Below, in pieces: positions 7,288 to 14,232 of a stretch of DNA of 15,595 nucleotides. The notes under the pieces are model-generated. The model was not told the DNA's origin. It saw nothing but the letters and a program-made list of their open reading frames with translations, and did not search any database. The stretch is from Burkholderiales bacterium (GTDB lineage Bacteria > Pseudomonadota > Gammaproteobacteria > Burkholderiales > Thiobacillaceae), in the NCBI GenBank assembly GCA_005790965.1, contig SXTL01000062.1, positions 1 to 15,595 of the forward strand. Reading direction: 5' to 3'. The position numbers were made by a program, and so were the translations under genes. Each line of letters opens with the position of its first letter. Within the stretch, counting starts at the first letter, position 1.

Positions 7288-8487
7288 ATGTATGTAGATC
7301 GCGTCCTCTCCGGTATGCGCCCCACCGGCGGCCTTCATTTAGGTCACTACCACGGCGTCCTGAAAAACTGGGTCCAGCTCCAGCACGAATACGAATGCCT
7401 GTTTTTTGTGGCTGACTGGCATGCCTTGACCACACATTACGATAACCCGGGCAGCATCGAGGACAGCACTTGGGAGATGGTGATCGACTGGTTGGCTGCC
7501 GGCGTGGACCCCAGCCGGGCCACACTGTTTATTCAATCCCAGGTCATCGAGCACGCCGAGCTGCACCTCCTCCTCTCCATGATGACGCCCTTGGGCTGGC
7601 TGGAACGGATGCCGACTTATAAGGATCAGCAGGAAAAACTGAGCGAAAAAGACCTCTCTACCTACGGATTTCTTGGCTACCCGTTATTGCAGTCGGCCGA
7701 CATCCTGATCTATCGCGCCAACCGTGTTCCGGTCGGTGAGGATCAGGTGCCGCATATCGAGTTTTCACGCGAGATCGCCCGCCGCTTTAATCATCTCTAC
7801 GGCCGCGAACCGGGCTATGAGGACAAGGCCAAGGCGGCGATGAAGCGCTTGGGTGGCAAACGGGAGCGCCTGTACGCCGAATTGCGGACCCGCTATCAGG
7901 AGCAGGGTGATGCCGAGGCACTCGAGTCGGCGCGCGCCGTGCTGGCGGCAACGCAAAATCTTTCCCTGGGCGACAAGGAACGGCTCTACGGTTATCTGGA
8001 AGGTGGCGGCCGCATGATTCTTACCGAGCCGCAGGCCTTGCTGACGGCCGCGTCCAAAATGCCCGGTCTGGATGGCCAGAAAATGTCCAAGTCCTACCAC
8101 AACACCATTGCTCTGCGTGAGGCGCCGGATCAAGTGCTCAAGAAGATTCGCACCATGCCAACCGATCCGGCACGGATGCGGCGTACCGATCCGGGTTCTC
8201 CGGACAAGTGCCCCGTTTGGCAGTTGCACCAAGTCTATTCGGGCGAGGCCCAGAAGGATTGGGTGCGGGCCGGTTGCAGCAGTGCGGGTATCGGTTGTCT
8301 GGACTGCAAACAACCGGTGATTGATGCCATCTTGGCCGAGTTGGCACCCATTCAGGAACGGGCCCGTGGTTTTAGCGAAGACCCGGATCAGGTCCGCAAC
8401 ATCATTGCCGATGGGTGCGAAAAGGCCCGCGATCTAGCTCGCGAAACAATGCGTGATGTGCGCGAGGCCTTGGGTTTGGCGCGCTGA
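7288..8487 (+). CDS. trpS: Tryptophanyl-tRNA synthetase
   Basis: Class Ic aminoacyl-tRNA synthetase that charges tRNA-Trp, cytosolic, 399 aa. The HIGH-type motif is GGLHLGH (14-20) and the KMSKS motif is exact (265-269). LPLLQ-like YPLLQSADILIY and VPVGEDQVPHIEFSREIARRFN form the Trp/ATP pocket region. The protein is about 60 residues longer than E. coli TrpRS: a charged, helical insertion (about 172-240, from the YGREPGYEDKAKAAM stretch to the LYGYLEGG stretch) separates the Rossmann half from the KMSKS loop. Long forms are known in proteobacteria, so this is not itself evidence of fusion. CSSAGIGCLDCKQPV (about 331-345) contains three cysteines. ATG 7288 lies 22 bases after the M50 stop with no recognisable Shine-Dalgarno sequence. 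It is the last gene before a terminator. Confidence 0.96.
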   Translation: MYVDRVLSGMRPTGGLHLGHYHGVLKNWVQLQHEYECLFFVADWHALTTHYDNPGSIEDSTWEMVIDWLAAGVDPSRATLFIQSQVIEHAELHLLLSMMTPLGWLERMPTYKDQQEKLSEKDLSTYGFLGYPLLQSADILIYRANRVPVGEDQVPHIEFSREIARRFNHLYGREPGYEDKAKAAMKRLGGKRERLYAELRTRYQEQGDAEALESARAVLAATQNLSLGDKERLYGYLEGGGRMILTEPQALLTAASKMPGLDGQKMSKSYHNTIALREAPDQVLKKIRTMPTDPARMRRTDPGSPDKCPVWQLHQVYSGEAQKDWVRAGCSSAGIGCLDCKQPVIDAILAELAPIQERARGFSEDPDQVRNIIADGCEKARDLARETMRDVREALGLAR

Positions 8488-8522
8488 GTTTGCCGAAGTT
8501 GGGCGATTGGGTTCGCCAGAAT

Positions 8523-8550
8523 AAAAAAGCCACCCTCGGGTGGCTTTTTT
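8523..8550. terminator. Bidirectional intrinsic terminator between trpS and rne
   Basis: Arms AAAAAAGCCACC (8523-8534) and GGTGGCTTTTTT (8539-8550) are perfectly complementary around a CTCG loop. A GC core with A-tract before and T-tract after gives a terminator for trpS on the plus strand and for rne on the minus strand, 35 and 49 bases from their stops. Confidence 0.93.
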
Positions 8551-8599
8551 TGGGTCGCCTAGGCGTCCCCATTACGGGCGGCAGGTTGTCCGTCGGCCG

Positions 8600-11209
8600 T
8601 TAGTCGTTTTGAGTTTCGACCATAACCAATTCGCTGGCGGCCTCCCGGGGCCGGCGAGTGCGGCGGCGAGGTTTGCGGTCGATCGCGGTGGGAGCGGCTG
8701 CAACGCTTGCGGCGACCTCAACCGTCTCGACAAGCGGGGCCGTTTCGATCATAAGCATCTCCGGTTCGGCTGGACGCGGGGTCCGGCGGCGGGGGTTGGG
8801 GCGGCGCGCAGGCTGGGCTGCAGGCGCCACGACGACCTCGGCCGTTACCGGCGCTTCGGTGGCCAATTCGTGGCTGACGCCGGATTCGTCGGTCGTTACT
8901 GTCGACACGGTCGACTTGGCTGCGCCTGCGTATTCGATAATGGTCACCGGGGTGGCGCTTACCGGGGCGGCGATCTCGATGACAACGGGCGTAGCACCGG
9001 CCGCGTATTCGATGATGGCGCGCGGTTCGCGATGGCCTTCACGGCCTCCACGGCCACGCCCGCCGCGCCGACCGCGGCGACCACGCGATTCGCGTGCCTC
9101 TGTCTCCACGGGTGTCTCAGAGGGGTTCGAAATGAGATCGGCGTCCGTCAAGGCCGGCGCCAAGGATGCATCGCCCAAGGCCTCATCAGCAAGCGGGGCA
9201 GGGGGCGCGCTGGGGCGCTCGCGCCGGCGTTCGTTACGCGGACGCTCGGTTCGTTCGTTCGTGCGGGCTTCACCTGCGGGACGCTCGCCACGGGCCGGGC
9301 GTTCATTCCGCTCAGGGCGTTCGTTGCGTTCGGAACGCTCACTGCGCTCATTTCGCTCACTGCGTTCACCACGCTCGCGGCCATTGCCGCGGCCAGTCCG
9401 TCCGCCGCTACGCTCATTTCGGTCGCCGCGTTCGCGGCGGCCTTCGTTGCGGCTGGGGCGGGTTTCTGTTGTCGCGGCCGCCGCTGGGGCGTCCGGTTCC
9501 TTATCCAGGCCACGCAGCCAGCCCATGATGCGGCCAAGCAGGCCGTGCTTGCCGGTCGGAGTTGCGGCGACTGGGGTGGCCGGAGCGGGCGTGACCGGCA
9601 GCGGCGCCGGCTGAGTGGGCGTAATGCCTTGCACCAGCGGTTGCGGTCGATCTGTCTTGCGTGCTTCGAGGATCTCTTCTTCGCTGGTTTCTTCTGCCGG
9701 GGCATCGACCATCTGGTAACTGGGCGGGAGCATGCCGCCCTGATTGAGCTGGTCGTGACGCAGACGGGTCAGCGTGTAGCGCGGGGTCTCGTAGTGGAGG
9801 TTGGGAATCAGCAACACTTCGACACGGGCCCGCGCCTCGATATTGAGGATGTCAGTACGCTTTTCGTTGAGCAGGAAGGTACAGACATCAACCGGGGCCT
9901 GGACATGCAGGGCACCGGTGTTTTCCTTGATGGCCTCTTCCTGCAGGATGCGTAGCAGGTGCAGGGCAAAGGATTCAGTACTGCGCACATGGCCGGTGCC
10001 TTGGCAGCGTGGGCAGGTGATATGGCTGGTTTCGCCGAGGCTGGGCTGCAGGCGCTGGCGGGAGAGTTCTAGGAGACCAAAGCGGGAGATCTTGCCGACC
10101 TGGATGCGGGCGCGATCAGCGTGCAGGGCATCGCGCAGGCGATCTTCCACGGCACGCTGGTTTTTGGCGCTTTCCATGTCAATGAAGTCGATGACCACCA
10201 GGCCACCCAGATCCCGCAGACGCAACTGACGGGCGGCCTCGTCAGCAGCCTCCAGATTGGTGTTCAGCGCGGTCTGCTCGATGTCGGCACCCTTGGTAGC
10301 TTGGGCCGAGTTGACATCAATGGCGACCAGGGCTTCGGTGTGGTCGATGACCAGAGCGCCTCCGGACGGCAGCGGCACATGGCGTGAATAGGCGGTTTCG
10401 ATCTGGTGCTCGATCTGGAAGCGTGAGAAGAGCGGTACGCTGTCGCTGTATAGCTTGACCTTGCTGACCAGGTTAGGCATGACATGAGCCATGAATTGAC
10501 GCACCTGTTCATGAATGGCCGGCATGTCGATCAGCAGCTCGCCGATGTCTGCCGTGAAATAGTCACGGATGGCGCGGATGACCAGACTGGATTCCTGATA
10601 GATCAGGAAGGCACCCTTTTGGCCTTGGGCAGCGCCGTCGATGGCGGACCATAACTGCAGCAGATAGTTCAGGTCCCAACGCAGCTCTTCTAGGCTGCGG
10701 CCAATGCCGGCGGTGCGAGCGATCAGGCTGGCACCGGAGGGGACTTCGAGTTGGGCTAGCAGGTCGCGCAGCTCGTTGCGATCTTCACCCTCGATACGGC
10801 GTGAGACACCGCCACCGCGCGGGTTGTTGGGCATTAGGACCAGATAGCGTCCGGCCAGGCTGATGTAGTTGGTAAGGGCCGCGCCCTTGTTGCCGCGTTC
10901 GTCTTTTTCGACTTGAACGAGGAGTTCGAGACCTTCCTTTATCTGCTCCTTGACTGGGCCATTGGCGTTGCCGGGCAAGGCGCTGCGGGCGATCTCCTTG
11001 AAGGGAAGAAAACCATGGCGCTCGGCACCGTAATCGACGAAACAGGCCTCGAGGCTGGGCTCGACACGAGTAACAACGGCCTTATAAATATTGCCTTTGC
11101 GTTGTTCCTTGGTGGCGGATTCAATGTCAAGATCAACCAGTTTCTGGCCATCGACAATGGCGACGCGGAGTTCTTCCGCCTGCGTCGCGTTAAATAACAT
11201 TCTTTTCAT
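8600..11209 (-). CDS. rne: Ribonuclease E
   Basis: Essential endoribonuclease of mRNA decay and rRNA/tRNA processing, scaffold of the degradosome; 869 aa. The catalytic half (1-510) aligns with E. coli: S1 domain at about 35-120, 5'-sensor region with MPNNPR (126-131), DNase I-like site with Asp298 (AIDVN) and Asp341 (DFIDM), 43 residues apart as E. coli D303/D346, and the zinc link CPRC (Cys399, Cys402). The C-terminal half has an amphipathic HGLLGRIMGWLRGL (555-568), resembling the membrane-targeting segment, an Arg-rich region (584-666) with NER/SER repeats, a second Arg/Gly tract (706-730), and a duplicated C-terminal motif (802-822 and 846-866). The start ATG 11209 is preceded by AAGGGG (minus strand of 11215-11220) and gives MKRMLFNATQ, the family N-terminus; an upstream in-frame start at 11299 is rejected. 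Confidence 0.97.
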   Translation of the reverse strand: MKRMLFNATQAEELRVAIVDGQKLVDLDIESATKEQRKGNIYKAVVTRVEPSLEACFVDYGAERHGFLPFKEIARSALPGNANGPVKEQIKEGLELLVQVEKDERGNKGAALTNYISLAGRYLVLMPNNPRGGGVSRRIEGEDRNELRDLLAQLEVPSGASLIARTAGIGRSLEELRWDLNYLLQLWSAIDGAAQGQKGAFLIYQESSLVIRAIRDYFTADIGELLIDMPAIHEQVRQFMAHVMPNLVSKVKLYSDSVPLFSRFQIEHQIETAYSRHVPLPSGGALVIDHTEALVAIDVNSAQATKGADIEQTALNTNLEAADEAARQLRLRDLGGLVVIDFIDMESAKNQRAVEDRLRDALHADRARIQVGKISRFGLLELSRQRLQPSLGETSHITCPRCQGTGHVRSTESFALHLLRILQEEAIKENTGALHVQAPVDVCTFLLNEKRTDILNIEARARVEVLLIPNLHYETPRYTLTRLRHDQLNQGGMLPPSYQMVDAPAEETSEEEILEARKTDRPQPLVQGITPTQPAPLPVTPAPATPVAATPTGKHGLLGRIMGWLRGLDKEPDAPAAAATTETRPSRNEGRRERGDRNERSGGRTGRGNGRERGERSERNERSERSERNERPERNERPARGERPAGEARTNERTERPRNERRRERPSAPPAPLADEALGDASLAPALTDADLISNPSETPVETEARESRGRRGRRGGRGRGGREGHREPRAIIEYAAGATPVVIEIAAPVSATPVTIIEYAGAAKSTVSTVTTDESGVSHELATEAPVTAEVVVAPAAQPARRPNPRRRTPRPAEPEMLMIETAPLVETVEVAASVAAAPTAIDRKPRRRTRRPREAASELVMVETQND
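8612..8806 (-). repeat. Duplicated RRRTxRP...ML/VMIET motif at RNase E C-terminus
   Basis: Residues 802-822 (RRPNPRRRTPRPAEPEMLMIE) and 846-866 (KPRRRTRRPREAASELVMVET) are imperfect copies about 44 residues apart. Each has a basic block followed by an acidic-hydrophobic strand. By position these resemble the short linear motifs by which RNase E recruits partners such as PNPase; that role is inferred. Confidence 0.55.
9212..9460 (-). repeat. Arg-rich low-complexity tract in rne with Asn/Ser-Glu-Arg repeats
   Basis: Encodes RNase E residues 584-666. The densest part (about 9281-9376) repeats ERSERNER-like triplets, seen in DNA as serial CGCTC/CGTTC blocks. Such tracts bind RNA in RNase E. The short near-identical units are liable to slippage, so length may vary between strains. 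Confidence 0.8.
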
Positions 11210-11466
11210 TATGACCCCTTGCGTCTTCGACGCCCGGGGAAAACCCTGTGTCGCTGGCATTCGTCCCAAGGACGCTGCCTGCGGCTGGCATGGAGTCAAT
11301 CGGTTACTTGGAAAGCGAGGGCTCTCGGTTCACGGTCGTGGTCATGTTGAAGGGGTTATCCTTATTGTGGGGCCGGGAAAAGGCTGGGCCTTGCGAACTC
11401 GGTTCATTTGCGAGATCACGAAAACGCAAATGGGCAAAGGGGTCCGCGGGCGGCTTTCTCAACCGG
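11210..11466 (-). promoter_or_regulatory. Structured 5' leader of rne (probable autoregulatory region)
   Basis: Long untranslated leader. Perfect small hairpins occur at 11221-11233 (GCGTC/GACGC, 3-base loop, directly before the AAGGGG ribosome site), 11262-11274 (CGTCC/GGACG, 3-base loop, extended by GGCA/TGCC at 11256-11259 and 11276-11279) and 11405-11432 (CATTTGCG/CGCAAATG, 12-base loop). RNase E is known to control its own mRNA through leader hairpins in E. coli; I see structure but did not recognise the specific E. coli element. Two upstream segments (11437-11444, 11350-11356) are complementary to the ribosome site. Confidence 0.6.
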
Positions 11467-11704
11467 TCACACAGTATCCGGGTGCAGAACACGCTGCTAA
11501 TACGCTAACATCGCTACTTTGAGTCCATCTGCATCACCCCTGAAGGCGGAAGATGAAAACTTGGCCGGTGAGCGGAATTAACCGGCGTGCTTGAATGGAT
11601 GGATTTGGATCTCAGTTCAACAAAAATCTCAAGAGATGAACCCAACCCCAAAGCGGCTATCGCTATCCGTCGCCACTTCTCAAGCGCGCCTGAGTATATA
11701 GGCA
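11467..11704. other. rne/rluC divergent intergenic region, rluC-proximal part
   Basis: No gene of ordinary size is present. It holds the candidate rne promoter (11473-11500), an inverted repeat GCCGGT/ACCGGC (11564-11569 and 11581-11586), a small perfect hairpin ATCTC/GAGAT (11626-11637), and a 13-codon ATG frame at 11553-11594 with AAGG six bases before it. No convincing rluC promoter was found: the TATATA at 11695-11700 is so close to the rluC ATG that it would imply a leaderless mRNA, and it lacks a -35. Confidence 0.5.
11473..11500 (-). promoter_or_regulatory. Candidate sigma-70 promoter for rne
   Basis: On the minus strand TTAGCA (11500-11495) and GATACT (11478-11473) are 16 bases apart; each matches the consensus in four of six positions. 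Transcription would begin near 11466, giving a leader of roughly 257 bases. Other hexamers in this AT-richer stretch are weaker. Confidence 0.35.
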
Positions 11705-12667
11705 ATGAACGCAGAACGCAAAGAAACCGTTGCATTTGTCTCGATTGGCGTCGAGGCCGATGGCCAACGCCTAGATAATTACCTCTTCCGCACCTTAAAA
11801 GGGGTGCCCAAGAGCCGGGTTTATCGCATGATTCGCGACGGTGAGGTGCGGGTAAACAAGGGGCGCAAGGGACCGGATTATCGCCTCTTGTCAGGGGATG
11901 AGATTCGCATTCCACCGGTGCGTTTGGCCGAAGTGCCCACTAAGGTGGTGGTGCCCGTTGGCAGTTCCCTGTTACCGCATCTCGTGTATCGGGACGAGGC
12001 CCTGCTGGTGCTTGATAAACCCGCCGGCTGGGCGGTCCATGGGGGGAGCGGGATCCATCTGGGCATCATCGAACACCTGCGTCAGGAGCTACCCGAGTTG
12101 CGTTACCTGGAATTGGCCCACCGTCTGGATCGCGACACCTCGGGCCTGCTGATGCTGGCCTCGCGGCGCAGCGCCCTGGTTGAACTCCACCGGATGTTGC
12201 GTGTGGGTGAGGCGCGCAAGACGTATCTAGCCCTGGCGACGGGACGCTGGCGGGACGCGCTACGCAATGTTCGCTTTCCGCTCCATAAGTTTCTCACTGC
12301 AGAAGGCGAGCGGCGGGTGGAGGTGGTGCCCGAAAAACATCCCGAGGCGATGCAGGCGCATACCCTTTTTCGCTTGCGTCAGCATTACGCCGGCTTTTCT
12401 CTGCTCGAAGCGGAGCTTATGACCGGCCGCACGCACCAGATCCGTGTCCATTTGGCGGCCTGCGGTCATGCCATCGCGGGTGATACGAAATATGGCGATG
12501 CGGCCCTCAATACGGCCTTGAAAGGACGGGGCCTGCGCCGCATGTTCCTGCACGCGGCGCGGCTGGAACTTAAACACCCTTTAACACATCAGCCGCTGTC
12601 CTTTACGGCCCCGCTGCCCGATGAGTTGAGCCGATTTTTGCAATCCCTGGAGCCGGAGACCCCATGA
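11705..12667 (+). CDS. rluC: Ribosomal large subunit pseudouridine synthase, RluC type
   Basis: Pseudouridine synthase of the RsuA/RluC/RluD family, 320 aa; E. coli RluC modifies 23S rRNA positions 955, 2504 and 2580. An N-terminal S4 RNA-binding domain (about 20-80: GQRLDNYLFRTLKGVPKSRVYRMI, GEVRVNKGR) is followed by the catalytic domain, with LVLDKPAGWAVHGG (101-114), the catalytic HRLDRDTSGLL (139-149, Asp144, the same number as in E. coli), a RKTYLAL strand, GRTHQIRVH and AGDTKYG. The divergent rne-rluC arrangement is conserved in gammaproteobacteria and supports RluC over RluD or RluA. The ATG at 11705 has only AGG very close upstream, a poor ribosome site. The final TGA overlaps the next ATG by 4 bases (12664-12667). 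Confidence 0.93.
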   Translation: MNAERKETVAFVSIGVEADGQRLDNYLFRTLKGVPKSRVYRMIRDGEVRVNKGRKGPDYRLLSGDEIRIPPVRLAEVPTKVVVPVGSSLLPHLVYRDEALLVLDKPAGWAVHGGSGIHLGIIEHLRQELPELRYLELAHRLDRDTSGLLMLASRRSALVELHRMLRVGEARKTYLALATGRWRDALRNVRFPLHKFLTAEGERRVEVVPEKHPEAMQAHTLFRLRQHYAGFSLLEAELMTGRTHQIRVHLAACGHAIAGDTKYGDAALNTALKGRGLRRMFLHAARLELKHPLTHQPLSFTAPLPDELSRFLQSLEPETP

Positions 12668-13314
12668 AATATGAACTGTTGATTTTTGATTGGGATGGCA
12701 CGCTGATGGATTCGGCTAGCCATATCGTGGCCAGTTTGCAGGGTGCGGCGCGTGACATGGACTTGCCCATCCCTCCCCCGGAACGGGCCAGTTATGTCAT
12801 TGGCTTGGGCCTAACCCAGGCGCTGGCCTACCTGTTTCCCATGTTGCCGGAGGTAGATCACCCGCGCTTGGCCGATTGCTACCGCGATCATTATCTCGGC
12901 CAGGATCATGCCATTCCCCTTTTCGAGGGGGCCGATGCGATGTTGCGCGGGCTTCATGCTCGGGGTCATGTCCTGGCGGTGGCGACCGGCAAGAGCCGGC
13001 GCGGGTTGGATCGGGCGATGCAACACACGGCCCTCGAGCCGATTTTTAAGGCGACACGCACGGCCGATCAGACCTTTTCCAAGCCGCATCCGGCGATGAT
13101 CGAGGAAATTATCGCCGAGGTGGGTGGGCGCCCCGAGACGACGCTGATGATTGGTGATACTAGTCACGACCTGCAAATGGCGATGAATGCGGGTGTGGCC
13201 GGGTTGGGGGTCAGCTATGGGGCGCATGGGGTGAATTTGCTGGAGGCTTGTAAGCCGCTGGCGATCGTCGATACGATGGCTGCCTTGGCCAACTGGCTGG
13301 AAGAAAACGGATAA
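12664..13314 (+). CDS. HAD-superfamily hydrolase, phosphoglycolate phosphatase-like
   Basis: Cytosolic HAD subfamily IA phosphatase, 216 aa. Motif I is FDWDGT (8-13; nucleophile Asp9, acid Asp11), motif II is VATGK (106-110, Thr108), motif III is Lys140 in FSKPHP, and motif IV is IGDTSHD (163-169). A helical cap lies between about residues 16 and 88. The length and cap resemble Gph, but this paralogue group beside rluC is common and its substrate is generally untested, so no symbol is given. It starts inside the rluC stop (ATGA) and is 3 bases from sppA, so the three are probably one transcript. Confidence 0.9.
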   Translation: MKYELLIFDWDGTLMDSASHIVASLQGAARDMDLPIPPPERASYVIGLGLTQALAYLFPMLPEVDHPRLADCYRDHYLGQDHAIPLFEGADAMLRGLHARGHVLAVATGKSRRGLDRAMQHTALEPIFKATRTADQTFSKPHPAMIEEIIAEVGGRPETTLMIGDTSHDLQMAMNAGVAGLGVSYGAHGVNLLEACKPLAIVDTMAALANWLEENG

Positions 13315-13317
13315 ACC

Positions 13318-14232
13318 ATGGAAAACAAGGCAATGGAACGGCTGGTTGAGGCGTATTTGGGCGAATTGCGACGGCAGCGGCGGGGGCGTTTCTGGTGGCG
13401 TATGACCCTTGGCGTTGTGCTGCTGGTCGTGGTTTTTGGGTGGTGGGGTGATGATCATTCGGCGGGTGGTGGACATGGCACCCACACGGCTTTGATCGAG
13501 ATCCAGGGCGAGATTGGTGGAGAAAATGGGGTCCTGGCCGATGACATTATTCTGGCCCTGGGTGAGGCCTTTGATGACCAAAAGGTCAAGGGAGTGGTCC
13601 TGCGCATCAACAGTCCTGGTGGCAGTCCGGTTGCGGCCGGTCAGGTCTATGACGAGATCCGCCGTCAGCGCACGCTGCATCCCCAGACCCCCATCTACAC
13701 CGTGGTTGAGGAGATCTGCGCCTCCGGGGGCTATTACATTGCCGCAGCGACTGACCGTATCTATGTGGACAAGGCCTCGCTGGTGGGATCGATTGGGGTC
13801 CTGATGGACGGCTTTGGGTTTACTGATGCCATGCAGAAGCTTGGGGTTGAGCGCCGCCTGCTGACGGCGGGAGAGAGCAAAGGTTTCCTCGATCCCTTCT
13901 CGCCGCGCCAGAGCGCCGAAGAGCAGCATGCCCGCCGGTTGCTGGGCGAGGTGCATGCCCAATTTATCGATGCGGTGCGTCAGGGCCGGGGTAAACGCCT
14001 CAAGGAACAGCCGGGGATCTTTTCCGGGTTGATCTGGCACGGGAGCAGCAGCGTTGCGATGGGTCTGGCCGATGGATTGGGTAGCCTCGACTTTGTGGCG
14101 CGTGAGGTCATCAAGGCCGAGGCCATTGTCGACTACACGCGCCAGGACAGCCTGACGGATCGTCTGACGCGCCAGTTGGGCGTGGCCATCGGGACTTCCC
14201 TGCAACCCGTGCTGACGCCGCGTTTGCGCTAA
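13318..14232 (+). CDS. sppA: Signal peptide peptidase SppA-type S49 protease
   Basis: Membrane-anchored S49 serine protease, 304 aa, expected to cut remnant signal peptides in the membrane. A cytosolic basic N-terminus (RRQRRGRFWWR, 18-28) precedes one TM segment (about 29-43). The protease domain shows INSPGGSP (97-104), the catalytic serine in CASGGYY (Ser136), VGSIGVL (156-162) and the catalytic lysine in GESKGFLDPF (Lys188). The Ser-Lys spacing of 52 equals that of the Bacillus-type single-domain enzyme; E. coli SppA is a double-length version, so this is the short form. SGLIWHGSSSVAMGLADGLGS follows the usual C-terminal pattern. Its TAA shares one base with the rof ATG (TAATG, 14230-14234). 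Confidence 0.93.
   Translation: MENKAMERLVEAYLGELRRQRRGRFWWRMTLGVVLLVVVFGWWGDDHSAGGGHGTHTALIEIQGEIGGENGVLADDIILALGEAFDDQKVKGVVLRINSPGGSPVAAGQVYDEIRRQRTLHPQTPIYTVVEEICASGGYYIAAATDRIYVDKASLVGSIGVLMDGFGFTDAMQKLGVERRLLTAGESKGFLDPFSPRQSAEEQHARRLLGEVHAQFIDAVRQGRGKRLKEQPGIFSGLIWHGSSSVAMGLADGLGSLDFVAREVIKAEAIVDYTRQDSLTDRLTRQLGVAIGTSLQPVLTPRLR

Noticed and set aside
9212..9460. CRISPR-like or satellite array
   Set aside because: The periodicity is short, in frame with rne and lacks spacers; it encodes the Arg-rich RNA-binding tract.
8540..9955. A 471-codon open frame on the plus strand opposite rne
   Set aside because: It is antisense to the Arg/Ala/Pro-rich part of rne and has no domain-like sequence; high GC and codon bias of rne keep this frame open.
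11695..11700. TATATA as the rluC -10 element
   Set aside because: It lies 4 bases from the ATG with no -35 at proper spacing; it would require a leaderless mRNA.
12811..14205. A 464-codon minus-strand frame opposite the HAD and sppA genes
   Set aside because: Both plus-strand genes show complete catalytic motifs; the antisense product has no recognisable family features.
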